13,418 bases of DNA from an uncultured bacterium (lineage in GTDB: Bacteria; Patescibacteriota; Gracilibacteria; BD1-5; UBA6164). The stretch covers positions 1 to 13,418 of the forward strand of contig CAMZKR010000090.1 of assembly GCA_947311335.1 (NCBI GenBank), given 5' to 3'. Both the position numbers and the translations under genes were made by a program. The notes under the pieces were generated by a model. That model was not told where the DNA came from, did no database searches, and saw nothing but the letters and a program-made list of their open reading frames with translations. Below are positions 1 to 7,772 of this stretch, in pieces; position 1 is the first letter of the stretch, and each line of letters begins with the position of its first letter.

Positions 1-398
1 GTATATAATTTATTATTATTTTCTCATAATTTATATAGAAAACTAGCAAAAATAGTAAGAAATAAAAATGAGTATAGTAACTCATTTTGAGTAATCTCTC
101 TATTAGAATAAATAACTGCTCAGGCAAAAAATACAATTAATAGAAAAGATAAAATAAAAATAAGTTTCATTGATACCTGTTGCATTGGTGGTAGATAGTA
201 TGATATACTACCATCTTTATTTTTCCTTGATTTAATAAGCTTAGTCCATTTAAAATCTCCTTTTATAAAATGAAAAATTAAATACTGTAGCCCCCAAATT
301 ATTCAAGCAACTATAAATACTTCTTTATTATTTATAGCAAACTGAATAGCTTCTATATCTTCACCAAAAAAATTATTAAAAATCTCTTTTAAATCCAT
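1..398 (-). CDS. Hypothetical membrane protein (3' end outside window)
   Basis: I do not recognise this family. The frame opens with ATG at 398 and stays open to the window edge (132 codons seen), with TGA read as Gly three times. The visible protein has a short amphipathic N-terminus (MDLKEIFNNFFGEDIEAIQF), hydrophobic segments at about residues 26-46, 77-97 and 106-124, and a basic loop at about 50-62. It is therefore probably an integral membrane protein with at least three helices. The start is supported by the near-consensus promoter at 429-457, which leaves a leader of about 24 bases. There is no Shine-Dalgarno sequence. It is divergent from the ridA gene. Function unknown. Confidence 0.75.
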
Positions 399-428
399 TA
401 TTATTTATTTTGCAATTAACATATATTT

Positions 429-457
429 ATTATATAATAGATAACAATTCGTGTCAA
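429..457 (-). promoter_or_regulatory. Sigma70-type promoter for the leftward membrane-protein gene
   Basis: On the minus strand the sequence reads TTGACA (452-457), a 17-base spacer and TATAAT (429-434). Both hexamers and the spacing match the sigma70 consensus exactly. Transcription would begin near 422, about 24 bases before the ATG at 398. Confidence 0.75.
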
Positions 458-476
458 TTTCTTAAAAATATTATAT

Positions 477-507
477 TTTACAAAAACTAATATTTTTTTA
501 GTATAAA
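477..507 (+). promoter_or_regulatory. Possible promoter for ridA
   Basis: TTTACA (477-482) and TATAAA (502-507) are separated by 19 bases, about 33 bases before the ridA ATG. The spacing is long and the region is very AT-rich, so this is only a candidate. Confidence 0.35.
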
Positions 508-540
508 CTAAATTTTTATTTAAATAACCCCAAAATTTAT

Positions 541-912
541 ATGGAAAAAATAAACTCTATATTTGCTCCAAAAGCAATTTGACCTTATTCTCAAGCAGTT
601 ATAGTTAGAAAAACTCTATATAGTTCTGGTCAAATATGAATAGACACAAAAACCTGAGAACTATTAGAATGAATAGAAGAACAAACAAAAACAGCTTTTA
701 AAAATATATGAGAAGTATTAAAAGAAGGAGGATTTAATTTAAAAAATGTTATAAAAACAACTATATATCTAAAAAATATAGAAGATTTTGAAATAATGAA
801 TAAAATTTATGAAACATATTTTTCTCATAAACCTGCTAGAAGTTGTATAGGAGTAGTTTCATTGCCTGCATGAGCTTTAGTTGAAATAGAAGTTATAGCA
901 AAACATTCTTAA
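541..912 (+). CDS. ridA: RidA (YjgF/YER057c/UK114) family enamine/imine deaminase
   Basis: The 123-residue product has the usual length of this family. RidA proteins are trimeric cytosolic enzymes that hydrolyse reactive enamines and imines, such as 2-aminoacrylate released by PLP enzymes, to ketoacids and ammonia. Family features visible in order are the N-terminal APKAIGPYSQAV, SSGQIGID, the central FKNIGEVLKEGG and VIKTTIYLKN, and the C-terminal PARSCIGVVSLPAGALVEIE. The Arg in PARS corresponds to the substrate-carboxylate-binding Arg105 of E. coli RidA. Several conserved glycines (GPYS, SGQIG, LPAG) are encoded by TGA. It is a single gene between a candidate promoter and a clear terminator at 936-976. 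Confidence 0.93.
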
Positions 913-935
913 AAACAAAAATTGAAAAAAAATAT

Positions 936-976
936 AAGCTAAGTATTATACAAAATAATAATATTTAGCTTTTTTA
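936..976 (+). terminator. Intrinsic terminator after ridA
   Basis: A 13-base arm (936-948) pairs with 959-971 with one G-T wobble, across a 10-base loop, and is followed by a T run to 975. It lies 23 bases after the ridA stop. Confidence 0.8.
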
Positions 977-1036
977 AATATCATTATACCCTTTTATAAC
1001 AAATGCTACTAATTATTTTATTTTCTAGTTTTTATT

Positions 1037-2113
1037 ATGAAAAAATTAATTCTATTCTTAGTAATATATTTAATTTCTTTTCAAGTAACCTTTGCTACTG
1101 ATGCTTGTAATAAAATAATTCTTCAAAAAGCAGAATTTGTTTGAGAAGTTATTAAATGAGTAAATGTTAGATCATACCCTTGTATATATAAATCAAGGGT
1201 TTTAAGATGAGCAAAGATTTGAGAACAATTTAAAATAATAGCAAAAGTAGACGGATATTACAAAATAAGATTAATAAATTGAAAAATTGTTTGGATTTGG
1301 GATAAATCAATAAAAAAAATATGAGAATTAGCAAAAGAAGATAAATGACAAGAAATAAAAAAAATAATAAAACCTTATAAGCTTAATTATAATGATTATA
1401 TAATAATAAATAAAATAAATAAAAAAATAGAAAAAATAATAAACAATAGATGATACAAATATAAAAATGTGTTTATAAATAAACTTCAAAAATTACTTGT
1501 AAAAAAAGTAAAATCAAAGAAATTTATAGTAATTGTAAACCAAATAATTAAAAACATAAAAAAAGTAAATTTAAATGAAAATGCTTTAAATTTATATAAA
1601 AAATTCCATATTGATATAGAGAAAGTAAAAGATTATTGGTTAAAACTGCATAATAATGAAAGAAAAAAAATATGACTAGCTCCAATATCTTATGATAAAA
1701 GGTTAAATAATTCTGCTTATGAATGGGCTATTATAAGTAAAGATAAATGAAATCTAAACCATAGAAGAAACTATTTTGATTCCACTTATGATTATAAAAA
1801 AATAGAAAATTGGTTTAGAGAAAGATGAGTAAAATGTAAAATAAAAGCAAGGACAACTAGTAGTGAGAGTATTTGAAAATTTTCTTATAGATGCTTTGAT
1901 TCAAATTGTACAGATGAATTATATAAATCTACAAAAGAAATATTTGATTTATATATGGCAGAAAAATGAACATCATATACGCCTCATTATAGAGCTATAG
2001 TTCATAAATATATTACAAAATTATGATTATGATTTTCTATATCAGGTCCTGATAATGAATGATTTTATAATTATTATATGATTACTCATTATTGCACTGA
2101 ATTTGAAGATTAA
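1037..2113 (+). CDS. Secreted SH3b-CAP (SCP/PR1-like) domain protein
   Basis: The product is 358 residues. Residues 1-20 form a signal peptide (MKKLILFLVIYLISFQVTFA) with likely cleavage after A20. Residues about 36-92 resemble a bacterial SH3 domain (GVNVRSYP, GEQFKIIAKVDGYYKIRL), often a wall-binding module. A lysine-rich helical linker covers about 95-195. Residues about 199-353 form a CAP domain: YWLKLHNNERKKIGLAPISYD opens it, with His242 (LNHRR), Glu277 (SSESIG), His317 (YTPHYRAI) and the closing YMITHYC. CAP domains in bacteria are extracellular and mostly of unknown biochemical role. Cysteines at 267, 286, 291 and 353 could form disulfides. Its last four bases overlap the stop of the opposite-strand gene. 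The signal peptide supports the start; no promoter or Shine-Dalgarno sequence is clear. Confidence 0.88.
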
Positions 2114-3765
2114 AATTCTCTTCATATTCTTTCTTTTATAAGTCTTACTTCTTCTGATATTTCATAATCCGAAACATACATTTCATTTTCTATATTAAAT
2201 CATATTTCTTCAAAAACTTTTTTCTTTTCATATAATGTTTTAAACATTTCTAATCTATCTTTTTTTAATTTTTCATTAAATAAAGACCTCTCCGTATCAA
2301 AAATTTCTAAAATTAAATCTTTATAAAAGAATAATTCTTTTTCTTCTAATAATCTAATAATTAGTAAATCCAAGATATCTTTATCTATCTTTTTTTGTTT
2401 AACATATAAAGTATCTTTTATTTTCTGTCTCATACATCTTTCACTAAATTTATACCTTAAAGGATTTATAAAATCTTTTATTGTGGCAGCAATACCTCAT
2501 CATCGTTTATTTATTATATTTTTATATTTTTCTGATGAAGATATCTTTTGATAAACAAATGTTAAAAACTTTATTTGTTTTTCATTTGTTTTCCTTGATA
2601 TTCAACAAGAAAGTACATCGTTTTTAGAAATTGTTATTCCTCTTAAATTAAATATATCTTCAAACTTAGGATTAATACTAAAAAGTCTTTCAATTATTAA
2701 ATATAAATTATTTTCATTAATTGGATGTGTTCATTTTAAAAGTCTTCTAAGTGAAAAAGAAATATTACATTCTTTTTTCCATAAATATTTTGATATAGTT
2801 GTAAAAAGATCTTTCTTTTTCTCTAAAATATGTTTTCATACATTTGTAAAAAATGTTTTTTGTTTTTCTATTTTTTCTTGCCTATTTCAACTTAAAAGAT
2901 TTTTAATTAATTTATATTTTTGTGTTCTATATATTATTTCATCAGGAATAATATATTTATCTTCTTGTTTTTCTTTTTTAATTTTAGAACTAACTATAAA
3001 AGTTCTTTGATTAAAAATTCATTTTTGTAATTCAGGTCTATTTATTAATCTATCTGATAATTTACTTATTATATAAGGATATAATTTTATATATTTATTT
3101 TTTCATTGCCCTTCATACATTAAATATTTTTTATATCATTTTCTTTTTGTTTTTCTTTCTTGTTTTTCCCATCATCAAACTAATTTTACAATAGATTTCA
3201 TTAATCAGTCTTTAATATTATCTTCTTTTTTCAAATTTTTAAATAAAATCTCTAAAAAGACCCTTTGTTCACTTCAATTTAATCTAGATATTTGTGATTC
3301 AAAAATTTCTTTTTGCGTCACTTTATTATTTTTAAAATCTAAGATTCATTTCAAAAGATTTAAATTACTTAAAAATTCATCAATAAAAAAAGATAAAACA
3401 TCTTCTCATATTGGTTTATTTCTTCGATAGAGTTGCATTAAAGAATCATATTTACCTGATTTATATCTATTTATAATATATTTACATGATATATCTTTTT
3501 TCCAATTTTCACTTGATTCAGTAAAAATATTAGTACAAATATGAGCAAAAAACACTATTTGTTTTTCTATTCTTTCTTTTTTATTTCATAATAATAATAA
3601 ATTAAGAATTCTAGTTTTAAAAACTACATTTAATAATTCTTTATTAGTTTCTTTATTTAAATTTATTATTTTATAAGTTTTTTCTTTTGCTCTATCTTGA
3701 ATATCAAAAAAATCAGCACTTTTTTTAAGTTGAACTGAAACTTTTTTTACTAATTTTTCTGGCAT
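2110..3765 (-). CDS. Unrecognised 551-residue lysine-rich protein with an internal duplication
   Basis: I cannot assign a family. The frame runs from ATG at 3765 to TAA at 2110-2112 with many TGA codons read as Gly. There is no signal peptide or membrane segment, so it is probably cytosolic, helical and basic. The protein looks like two related halves. LLLLGNKKERIEKQIVFF (57-73) matches LLSGNRQEKIEKQKTFF (290-306). The following segments, PIGEDVLSFFIDEFLSN through SRLNGSEQRVFLEILF to GG (118-198) and PINENNLYLIIERLFSI through SRKTNEKQIKFLTFVY to GG (348-424), also align. Residues about 334-372 resemble a Cro/C1-type helix-turn-helix (SLRRLLKGTHPINENNLYLI), which is suggestive only. A good promoter (3795-3822) gives a leader of about 22 bases. 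An inverted repeat spans that promoter, which would fit autoregulation if the protein binds DNA. Confidence 0.78.
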
Positions 3766-3767
3766 AA

Positions 3768-3822
3768 TTTACAATCAATTTTAATTAAAATAATATTATA
3801 TATAAAATACACTAATTGTAAA
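3768..3822. repeat. 8-base inverted repeat spanning the 2110-3765 gene's promoter
   Basis: TTTACAAT at 3768-3775 is repeated in inverted orientation (ATTGTAAA) at 3815-3822, with 39 bases between. One arm contains the -35 element of the leftward promoter and the other lies just before the start codon. It could be a two-site operator. In DNA this AT-rich it may also be chance. Confidence 0.35.
3795..3822 (-). promoter_or_regulatory. Sigma70-type promoter for the leftward 551-residue gene
   Basis: On the minus strand TTTACA (3817-3822), a 16-base spacer and TATAAT (3795-3800) precede the ATG at 3765. The leader would be about 22 bases. Confidence 0.6.
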
Positions 3823-3860
3823 CTGGATTATATAATATTTAATTTTAAAATCATAAAAAT

Positions 3861-3888
3861 TTGATTTAAGGTTCTTTACTTATATAAT
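3861..3888 (+). promoter_or_regulatory. Sigma70-type promoter for the rightward membrane protein/lipoprotein pair
   Basis: TTGATT (3861-3866), a 16-base spacer and TATAAT (3883-3888) lie about 58 bases before the ATG at 3947. Confidence 0.55.
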
Positions 3889-3946
3889 CATAATATATAT
3901 AGATGTGTATACTAAAATTAATTTTAAATTTCTAATTTATTGTATC

Positions 3947-4387
3947 ATGAAAAATAAAAGATGGATTGAATTTAAAATAATTCCACTACTTTTAAATATA
4001 TTATTTTGAGTTATTTTATATTTATTTTTGTTAAAATATTTTAATAAAGAAGCTAATATTTTTAGTTATAAATTAAAAGACTTTTATATAAAATATACTA
4101 TGTATTTACCTATTATATTTTCTATTTTAAGTTTTATACTTTTTTATGTACTTTTATTTTTTAAATTTATTCTTAGATTAAAATCATTTATATTTACTAG
4201 TATTATTTATGTTCTATCTTTCTGATTTTTTCTTTTACTAGGGCTTGATTTGATGTTTTTTGAACCTCAAGATGCTGATTTTGTAAAGGTTATAATAAAT
4301 ACTTTTTCTGTTCCTTTAATAGCTAGTTCAAGTATTGTATTATTTATAGTTTTTATTTTAAGTTTTAAAAACTATAAAATAAAATAA
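3947..4387 (+). CDS. Hypothetical four-helix membrane protein
   Basis: Not recognised. The 146-residue product starts with a short basic N-terminus (MKNKRWIEFK) and has four hydrophobic stretches at about residues 11-30, 52-72, 80-104 and 118-140, giving an integral membrane protein with short loops. The longest loop (31-50) carries several lysines. Two TGA codons are read as Gly. The start is the first ATG after a plausible promoter (3861-3888). The lipoprotein gene follows 25 bases after the stop with no terminator between, so the two are probably co-transcribed and may act together at the envelope. Confidence 0.78.
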
Positions 4388-4412
4388 CTATTATATTTTT
4401 TAAAAAAGTAGT

Positions 4413-5621
4413 ATGAAAAATATTAAACCAAATTTTAAATTAATATTATGATTTTTATTTCTTACATTCTTTTTATCGTCTTGCTGACTTATAAATTATA
4501 TATGATGAATCATGTGTAATTACCTACCAGATTCTGATCATTGCACCCAATTTATAGCAGTACAAACATCTGATCCTTCAAAATGTGAGAAAATAAAATG
4601 AACTTCATTTAAACAACATTGATCAAATCCTCCAAGAGATAAATGTTACTTACAAATAGCAGAAAATACTTGAGATGAATCTATTTGTAAAAATATAAAA
4701 TGATGATATATGTCATACACAAAATGAGAATGTGTTTCTAGTGCTAATAAAGGTTTTGTAAAAAATATAGATAAACAAATAAATGAGTTAGAAGCAAAAA
4801 TTGATAATTCTATAGAATATTCTAAAACAGAAGAACTATATAATAAAAAAGCTGCATTAGAAAAAAAATTAGAAGAAAGTATATCAAAGTTATCTAAAGA
4901 AGATAAACAAGCTTATTATGTAAAGAAAAAAAATGAAATTTTAAAAGATATAAAAGATAATGATTTAAAACAATCTATAGCTCATAATTATGCAAAAGAA
5001 AGAAAGAATTCTGGATGAAATATAGTAAAAGAACTTAAGTTATTAAAAAAGATAACAAAAACAGAAAAGATATCTAAAGAACTGGATAAAAAAGCAAATA
5101 CCCTTGTTGATAGTATAAAAACCACTTTAGTTGATATGATAAATAATAAAAAAGATGCTGTTTTAGATGAAGCAAAAGAAAGATTAATAAAAGAAGCTTA
5201 TAAAAGATCTTGAAAATCAATGAAATATACATTATCTAAATTAGAAAAATTAAAAGACTCTTATGATAAATGAACGGCTTATTATAATACTGCAAGTGAA
5301 AAATATGAAAAATTAAAAGCAGCTTACGATAAAATGAAAGATATACAATGAAAATTTAATAAATTAGATAAACTATGAAAAGAAGGAAAACTTGATGCTG
5401 GAAAAGTTAAAGTATTAAAATGAAGTATACTTCTTTGAGAATGACTTGAATATGCTACCTGATATGTACCAATATTTTGAAGTACTGTTTCAAAAATAAC
5501 AAAAGAAACATTTTGAGTTGTAAATAAATTTGCAACAAAAAGAGCAATAAGAACAACATCTATAGATAAATGTATAGATGATCCTGCTAATTGTGATACT
5601 GATGATATTACTTGATATTAA
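4413..5621 (+). CDS. Coiled-coil lipoprotein with a cysteine-rich N-terminal module
   Basis: The 402-residue product has a basic start, a hydrophobic core and the lipobox Leu21-Ser-Ser-Cys24, so it is probably a lipoprotein anchored through Cys24. Residues 35-107 hold cysteines at 35, 44, 58, 78, 92 and 107 in a pattern DPSKCEKI, RDKCYLQIA, GDESICKNI, GECV. This resembles the short paired-cysteine repeat seen in many exported proteins of archaea and candidate-phylum bacteria. Residues about 110-345 are Lys/Glu-rich and strongly coiled-coil. About 355-385 is a Gly-rich hydrophobic stretch (LEYATGYVPIFGSTVSK), and two cysteines (388 and 394) sit near the C-terminus. Most glycines are TGA. It follows the four-helix protein by 25 bases. 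The ileS-operon promoter starts 3 bases past its stop. Function unknown; a structural or surface role is an inference. Confidence 0.82.
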
Positions 5622-5624
5622 AAC

Positions 5625-5651
5625 TTGATTAATTACTAAAAAGTATATAAT
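5625..5651 (+). promoter_or_regulatory. Promoter of the T-box/ileS operon
   Basis: TTGATT (5625-5630) and TATAAT (5646-5651) are 15 bases apart. Spacing is slightly short, but the -10 is perfect and the site lies directly before the T-box leader, giving a start near 5658. Confidence 0.55.
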
Positions 5652-5660
5652 AATTTTATC

Positions 5661-5824
5661 AAAAGCGTTTGAGTAGTTATCAACTACAAGCTGGAGGAAG
5701 AACGGATTTCTTGAAAATCTTATTAGACTCTCCCAGAGTTTAAAATCTCTGTTATCAAAATTAAAATTAAGTATAAGCTTTAGGTGGTACCTTTTAGTTT
5801 AAAAAATAAAACTAAACCGAAAGC
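5661..5824 (+). promoter_or_regulatory. T-box riboswitch, tRNA-Ile specific, with ultrashort stem I
   Basis: T-box leaders bind a specific tRNA and sense whether it is charged. A small hairpin, GTAG (5673-5676) with CTAC (5684-5687), presents the loop TTATCAA, which holds ATC, an isoleucine codon. An outer AGC/GCT pair (5664-5666, 5690-5692) with unpaired GTTTGA and AA between is kink-turn-like. CAGAG (5734-5738) pairs with CTCTG (5747-5751). The T-box motif GGTGGTACC (5783-5791) contains UGGU, able to pair with ACCA at the end of uncharged tRNA-Ile. The antiterminator pairs GCTTTAGG (5777-5784) with CCGAAAGC (5817-5824) around one A-G mismatch, below TTTAGTTT/AAACTAAA (5793-5800, 5809-5816). 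The downstream operon ends in ileS, matching the specifier. Seen: motif, helices and terminator. Inferred: tRNA identity. Confidence 0.87.
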
Positions 5825-5854
5825 ACAAAAAATATATTTTTTGTGCTTTTTTTT
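5820..5854 (+). terminator. Regulated intrinsic terminator of the T-box leader
   Basis: A perfect 13-bp stem (5820-5832 with 5837-5849), a TATA loop and a T run from 5847 to 5854 form a strong intrinsic terminator. Its 5' arm shares AAAGC (5820-5824) with the 3' strand of the antiterminator, so the two folds exclude each other. The T run touches the ATG of the next gene. Confidence 0.88.
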
Positions 5855-6394
5855 ATGAAAATACTTTGAATACATTGAAGATGAACAAACTTAAATAGAT
5901 CTTCAACATCTTGGCATAAAAGGCAAATAGATTTAGAAAAAAGGTGATTATCTATAGATATTCCACAATTTGATAATAGTGTTGATCCTAGTTATGAATC
6001 TTGGGCTAAAAAAATAGATACATTAGATATTAATAGATATAATATCATACTTACTTCTTCCCATTGATGATGAGTTATTATAAAATATTTATTAGAAAAT
6101 AAAATTAAACTAAAAAGATTAGTTATGGTTTGTCCTTGAAGATCATATTCCAAAAAAGAAAATACATGAAAATTATATGATTTTTTAGATAAAAATGAAA
6201 TAAATTTAAAACCATTAATAAATGAGATAATAGTAATCAATTCAAAAGATGATCAAATAGTTAATCCTAAGAATTGAGAAATATTAGCACAAAAAGTATG
6301 AGCTAAATTTATACAACTTGATTGATATTGACATAAAATGCATTGAAAAGCTATAAAAATAATAAATGATTTAGTTATTAATTGAATAAAATAA
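5855..6394 (+). CDS. RBBP9/YdeN-like alpha/beta serine hydrolase
   Basis: The 179-residue product matches the compact RBBP9/YdeN serine hydrolase type. The first strand and turn are MKILGIHGRG. The nucleophile elbow is T67-S-S69-H-G-G, with Ser69 as nucleophile; in many relatives this reads GHSxGG. The acid is in NSKDD (Asp132 or Asp133) and the base is His160 in GYGHKMHG, so the triad is complete. Substrate is unknown; family members are esterase-like. It is the first gene after the T-box, starting directly at the end of the terminator T run; later starts would remove the first strand. It closely resembles the hydrolase domain inserted in the ileS product (shared ILGIHG, WxxxxDxL, KLKRLV/KLNRLI, SKDD, GYGH/GFGH). 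mazG-like follows after 4 bases. Three consecutive TGA codons encode Gly71-73. Confidence 0.85.
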
Positions 6395-6398
6395 AATT

Positions 6399-6782
6399 AT
6401 GCTTACAAAATTACTAAAATTAGTAAAAGAAAAATATGAAATAGATAAAAACTCTAACTGGTGTAAGTGATCAATAACATATTTTAAATGATTACAAAAT
6501 GAAGTACTAGAAGTAGAATATGAATTAAAAGAAAATAATTTAGTATATCTGGAAGATGAACTTTGAGATGTATTATTTAGTTATTTAAATTTATTAAAAC
6601 AGCTTGAATATGAATGAAAAATAAGTTCTATTAAGAATATAATATTAAGATCAGAAAAAAAATTTGAACAAAGAATAAAACCATTAAAATGACAAAAAGA
6701 TTTATTACCAATATGGAATAAAATAAAAGCAAAACAAAAACAAAGATTAAAAAAAGAACATAACTTAAAATATAAAAATTAA
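6399..6782 (+). CDS. MazG-like nucleotide pyrophosphohydrolase
   Basis: The 127-residue product is a single MazG-like all-alpha domain, a family that hydrolyses nucleoside triphosphates or related pyrophosphates to monophosphates in the cytosol. Metal ligands are visible as E35-xx-E38 (LQNEVLEVEYEL) and E54-xx-D57 (LEDELGDVLF), spaced as in the family. W21 and K23-G24 in the preceding helix-loop fit the usual WT/Sxxxx start. RSEKKFEQRI (about 85-94) is the typical last helix, followed by a Lys-rich tail (about 107-127). It lies 4 bases after the hydrolase stop and 4 before the next frame, so it is translated within the T-box operon. The substrate cannot be read from sequence; housekeeping removal of abnormal nucleotides is the usual role of such short forms. 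Confidence 0.87.
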
Positions 6783-6786
6783 TATT

Positions 6787-7136
6787 TTGTCCGAAATAAA
6801 AACTATAAAACAAAATAAATCTCAGATTTGAGATTTATATAAAGTAAATTTAAAAAAAATACTATTCTAAATATTTTTACAAAAGCCTGAAACTATAGAG
6901 GTTGAAAAAGTTATAATAAAGATAAATTTTTTACTATAATTTCTTGAAAAGTAAAAGTAATTACTTTTAACTGAGTAAATGATATTAAAAATATTTATTT
7001 AAATTGAGAATGCATAAAAATAAAAGCTAATACTCCAAATTTATTTTACTTTATAACAGATTCTGAAATGCTTGAATGGTTTCCAAAAAATACTAAAACT
7101 AAAAAATATACAAGATATTATAATTTAAAAAAATAA
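6787..7136 (+). CDS. Cupin-like protein, two frames joined by a -1 shift at an A8 run
   Basis: Two overlapping frames make one cupin-like protein of about 116 residues. Frame one begins with TTG at 6787 (MSEIKTIKQNKSQIGDLYKVNLKK if read as a start) and stops at 6868-6870. Frame two is -1 to it, enters at the A8 run 6852-6859 and ends at 7136. It encodes GNYRGGKSYNKDKFFTIISG, then KVKVITFNG, NGECIKIKANTPNLFYFI and MLEWFP, the two-strand-turn pattern of sugar-related or capsular cupins. The metal histidines usual in active cupins are replaced (GKSYNKD). No ATG fits either frame's beginning. It could be a pseudogene, a sequencing error in the homopolymer, or genuine slippage. It sits 4 bases after mazG-like and 3 before the kinase. 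Function unknown. Confidence 0.6.
6849..6858 (+). other. Slippery sequence T TTA AAA AAA
   Basis: In the upstream cupin frame the codons read AAT TTA AAA AAA ATA, giving two overlapping X-XXY-YYZ heptamers, T TTA AAA (6849-6855) and A AAA AAA (6852-6858). A -1 slip here joins the two cupin frames exactly. No convincing stimulatory hairpin was seen downstream, so polymerase slippage on the A run is equally possible. Confidence 0.4.
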
Positions 7137-7139
7137 AAT

Positions 7140-7760
7140 ATGAGGGAAATTATACTAATATGATGAGCTCCAACTACTTGAAAATCTACTTTAACAAAAA
7201 AAATAAGTAAAAAACTTTGATTTCCTTATATTTCAACAGATACAATAAGAAATATATTAAAAATATATGCAGATAAAGAAAAAGAAAAGTGATTATTTTT
7301 ACCTAAAGGATATGAAACTGCTACAAAATTTTTAAATCATTTTTCCCCGCAAGAAATTAGTGATATGGAATTTGAAGAATGAAAATATGTTTGGCCTTGA
7401 ATTATGGAATTTATAAATAACAATAATGCGTATAGAAGTTGAATTATCATTGAATGAGTATGAATAACTCCAGAATTAATTAAAAAGAATATTTTATGAC
7501 TTAAACAATGTTTCCCTATATTTATCTTTGATAATGATGATAATAGAACTAAAAATGTAATTTATAATAGATGATTATTTGAAGCAGCAAAAAATTATTC
7601 AGATTCATTAAAAGAAAAAGAAATTGAGTGGGTAAAAATATTTACTAAAAGAATAAAAAAAGAGTGTAAAGAATATAATATAAAATGTATAGAAATTGAA
7701 AAGAAAGATTCTGATACTGATAAAATTATAAAAGAAATAAAAAACTATTTTAAAGCCTAA
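7140..7760 (+). CDS. P-loop kinase-like protein
   Basis: The 206-residue product begins REIILIGGAPTTGKSTL, a Walker A motif (G9xxxxGKS/T, Lys15) whose three glycines are all TGA. ISTDTIRNIL (31-40) carries Asp34 in the position used by small kinases to bind the phosphate acceptor. IIIEGVGITPELI is the Walker-B-like strand with a downstream acid. YNRGLFEAAKNY and the C-terminal KIIKEIKNYF complete the fold. It resembles small AAA_33 or 2-phosphoglycerate-kinase-like ATPases, but the substrate is not identifiable. The gene is 3 bases after the cupin frame and 12 before ileS, so it is under T-box control. Length is typical of a stand-alone small-molecule kinase. Confidence 0.75.
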
Positions 7761-7772
7761 CCAACCATACCC

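Noticed and set aside
5641..5854. Leader as a tRNA gene or small RNA gene
   Set aside because: There is no cloverleaf. The T-box motif, antiterminator/terminator switch and downstream ileS fit a riboswitch.
5992..6240. Minus-strand open frame inside the serine hydrolase gene
   Set aside because: The sense strand encodes the nucleophile elbow and triad of a recognised hydrolase; the antisense product is low-complexity and hydrophobic.
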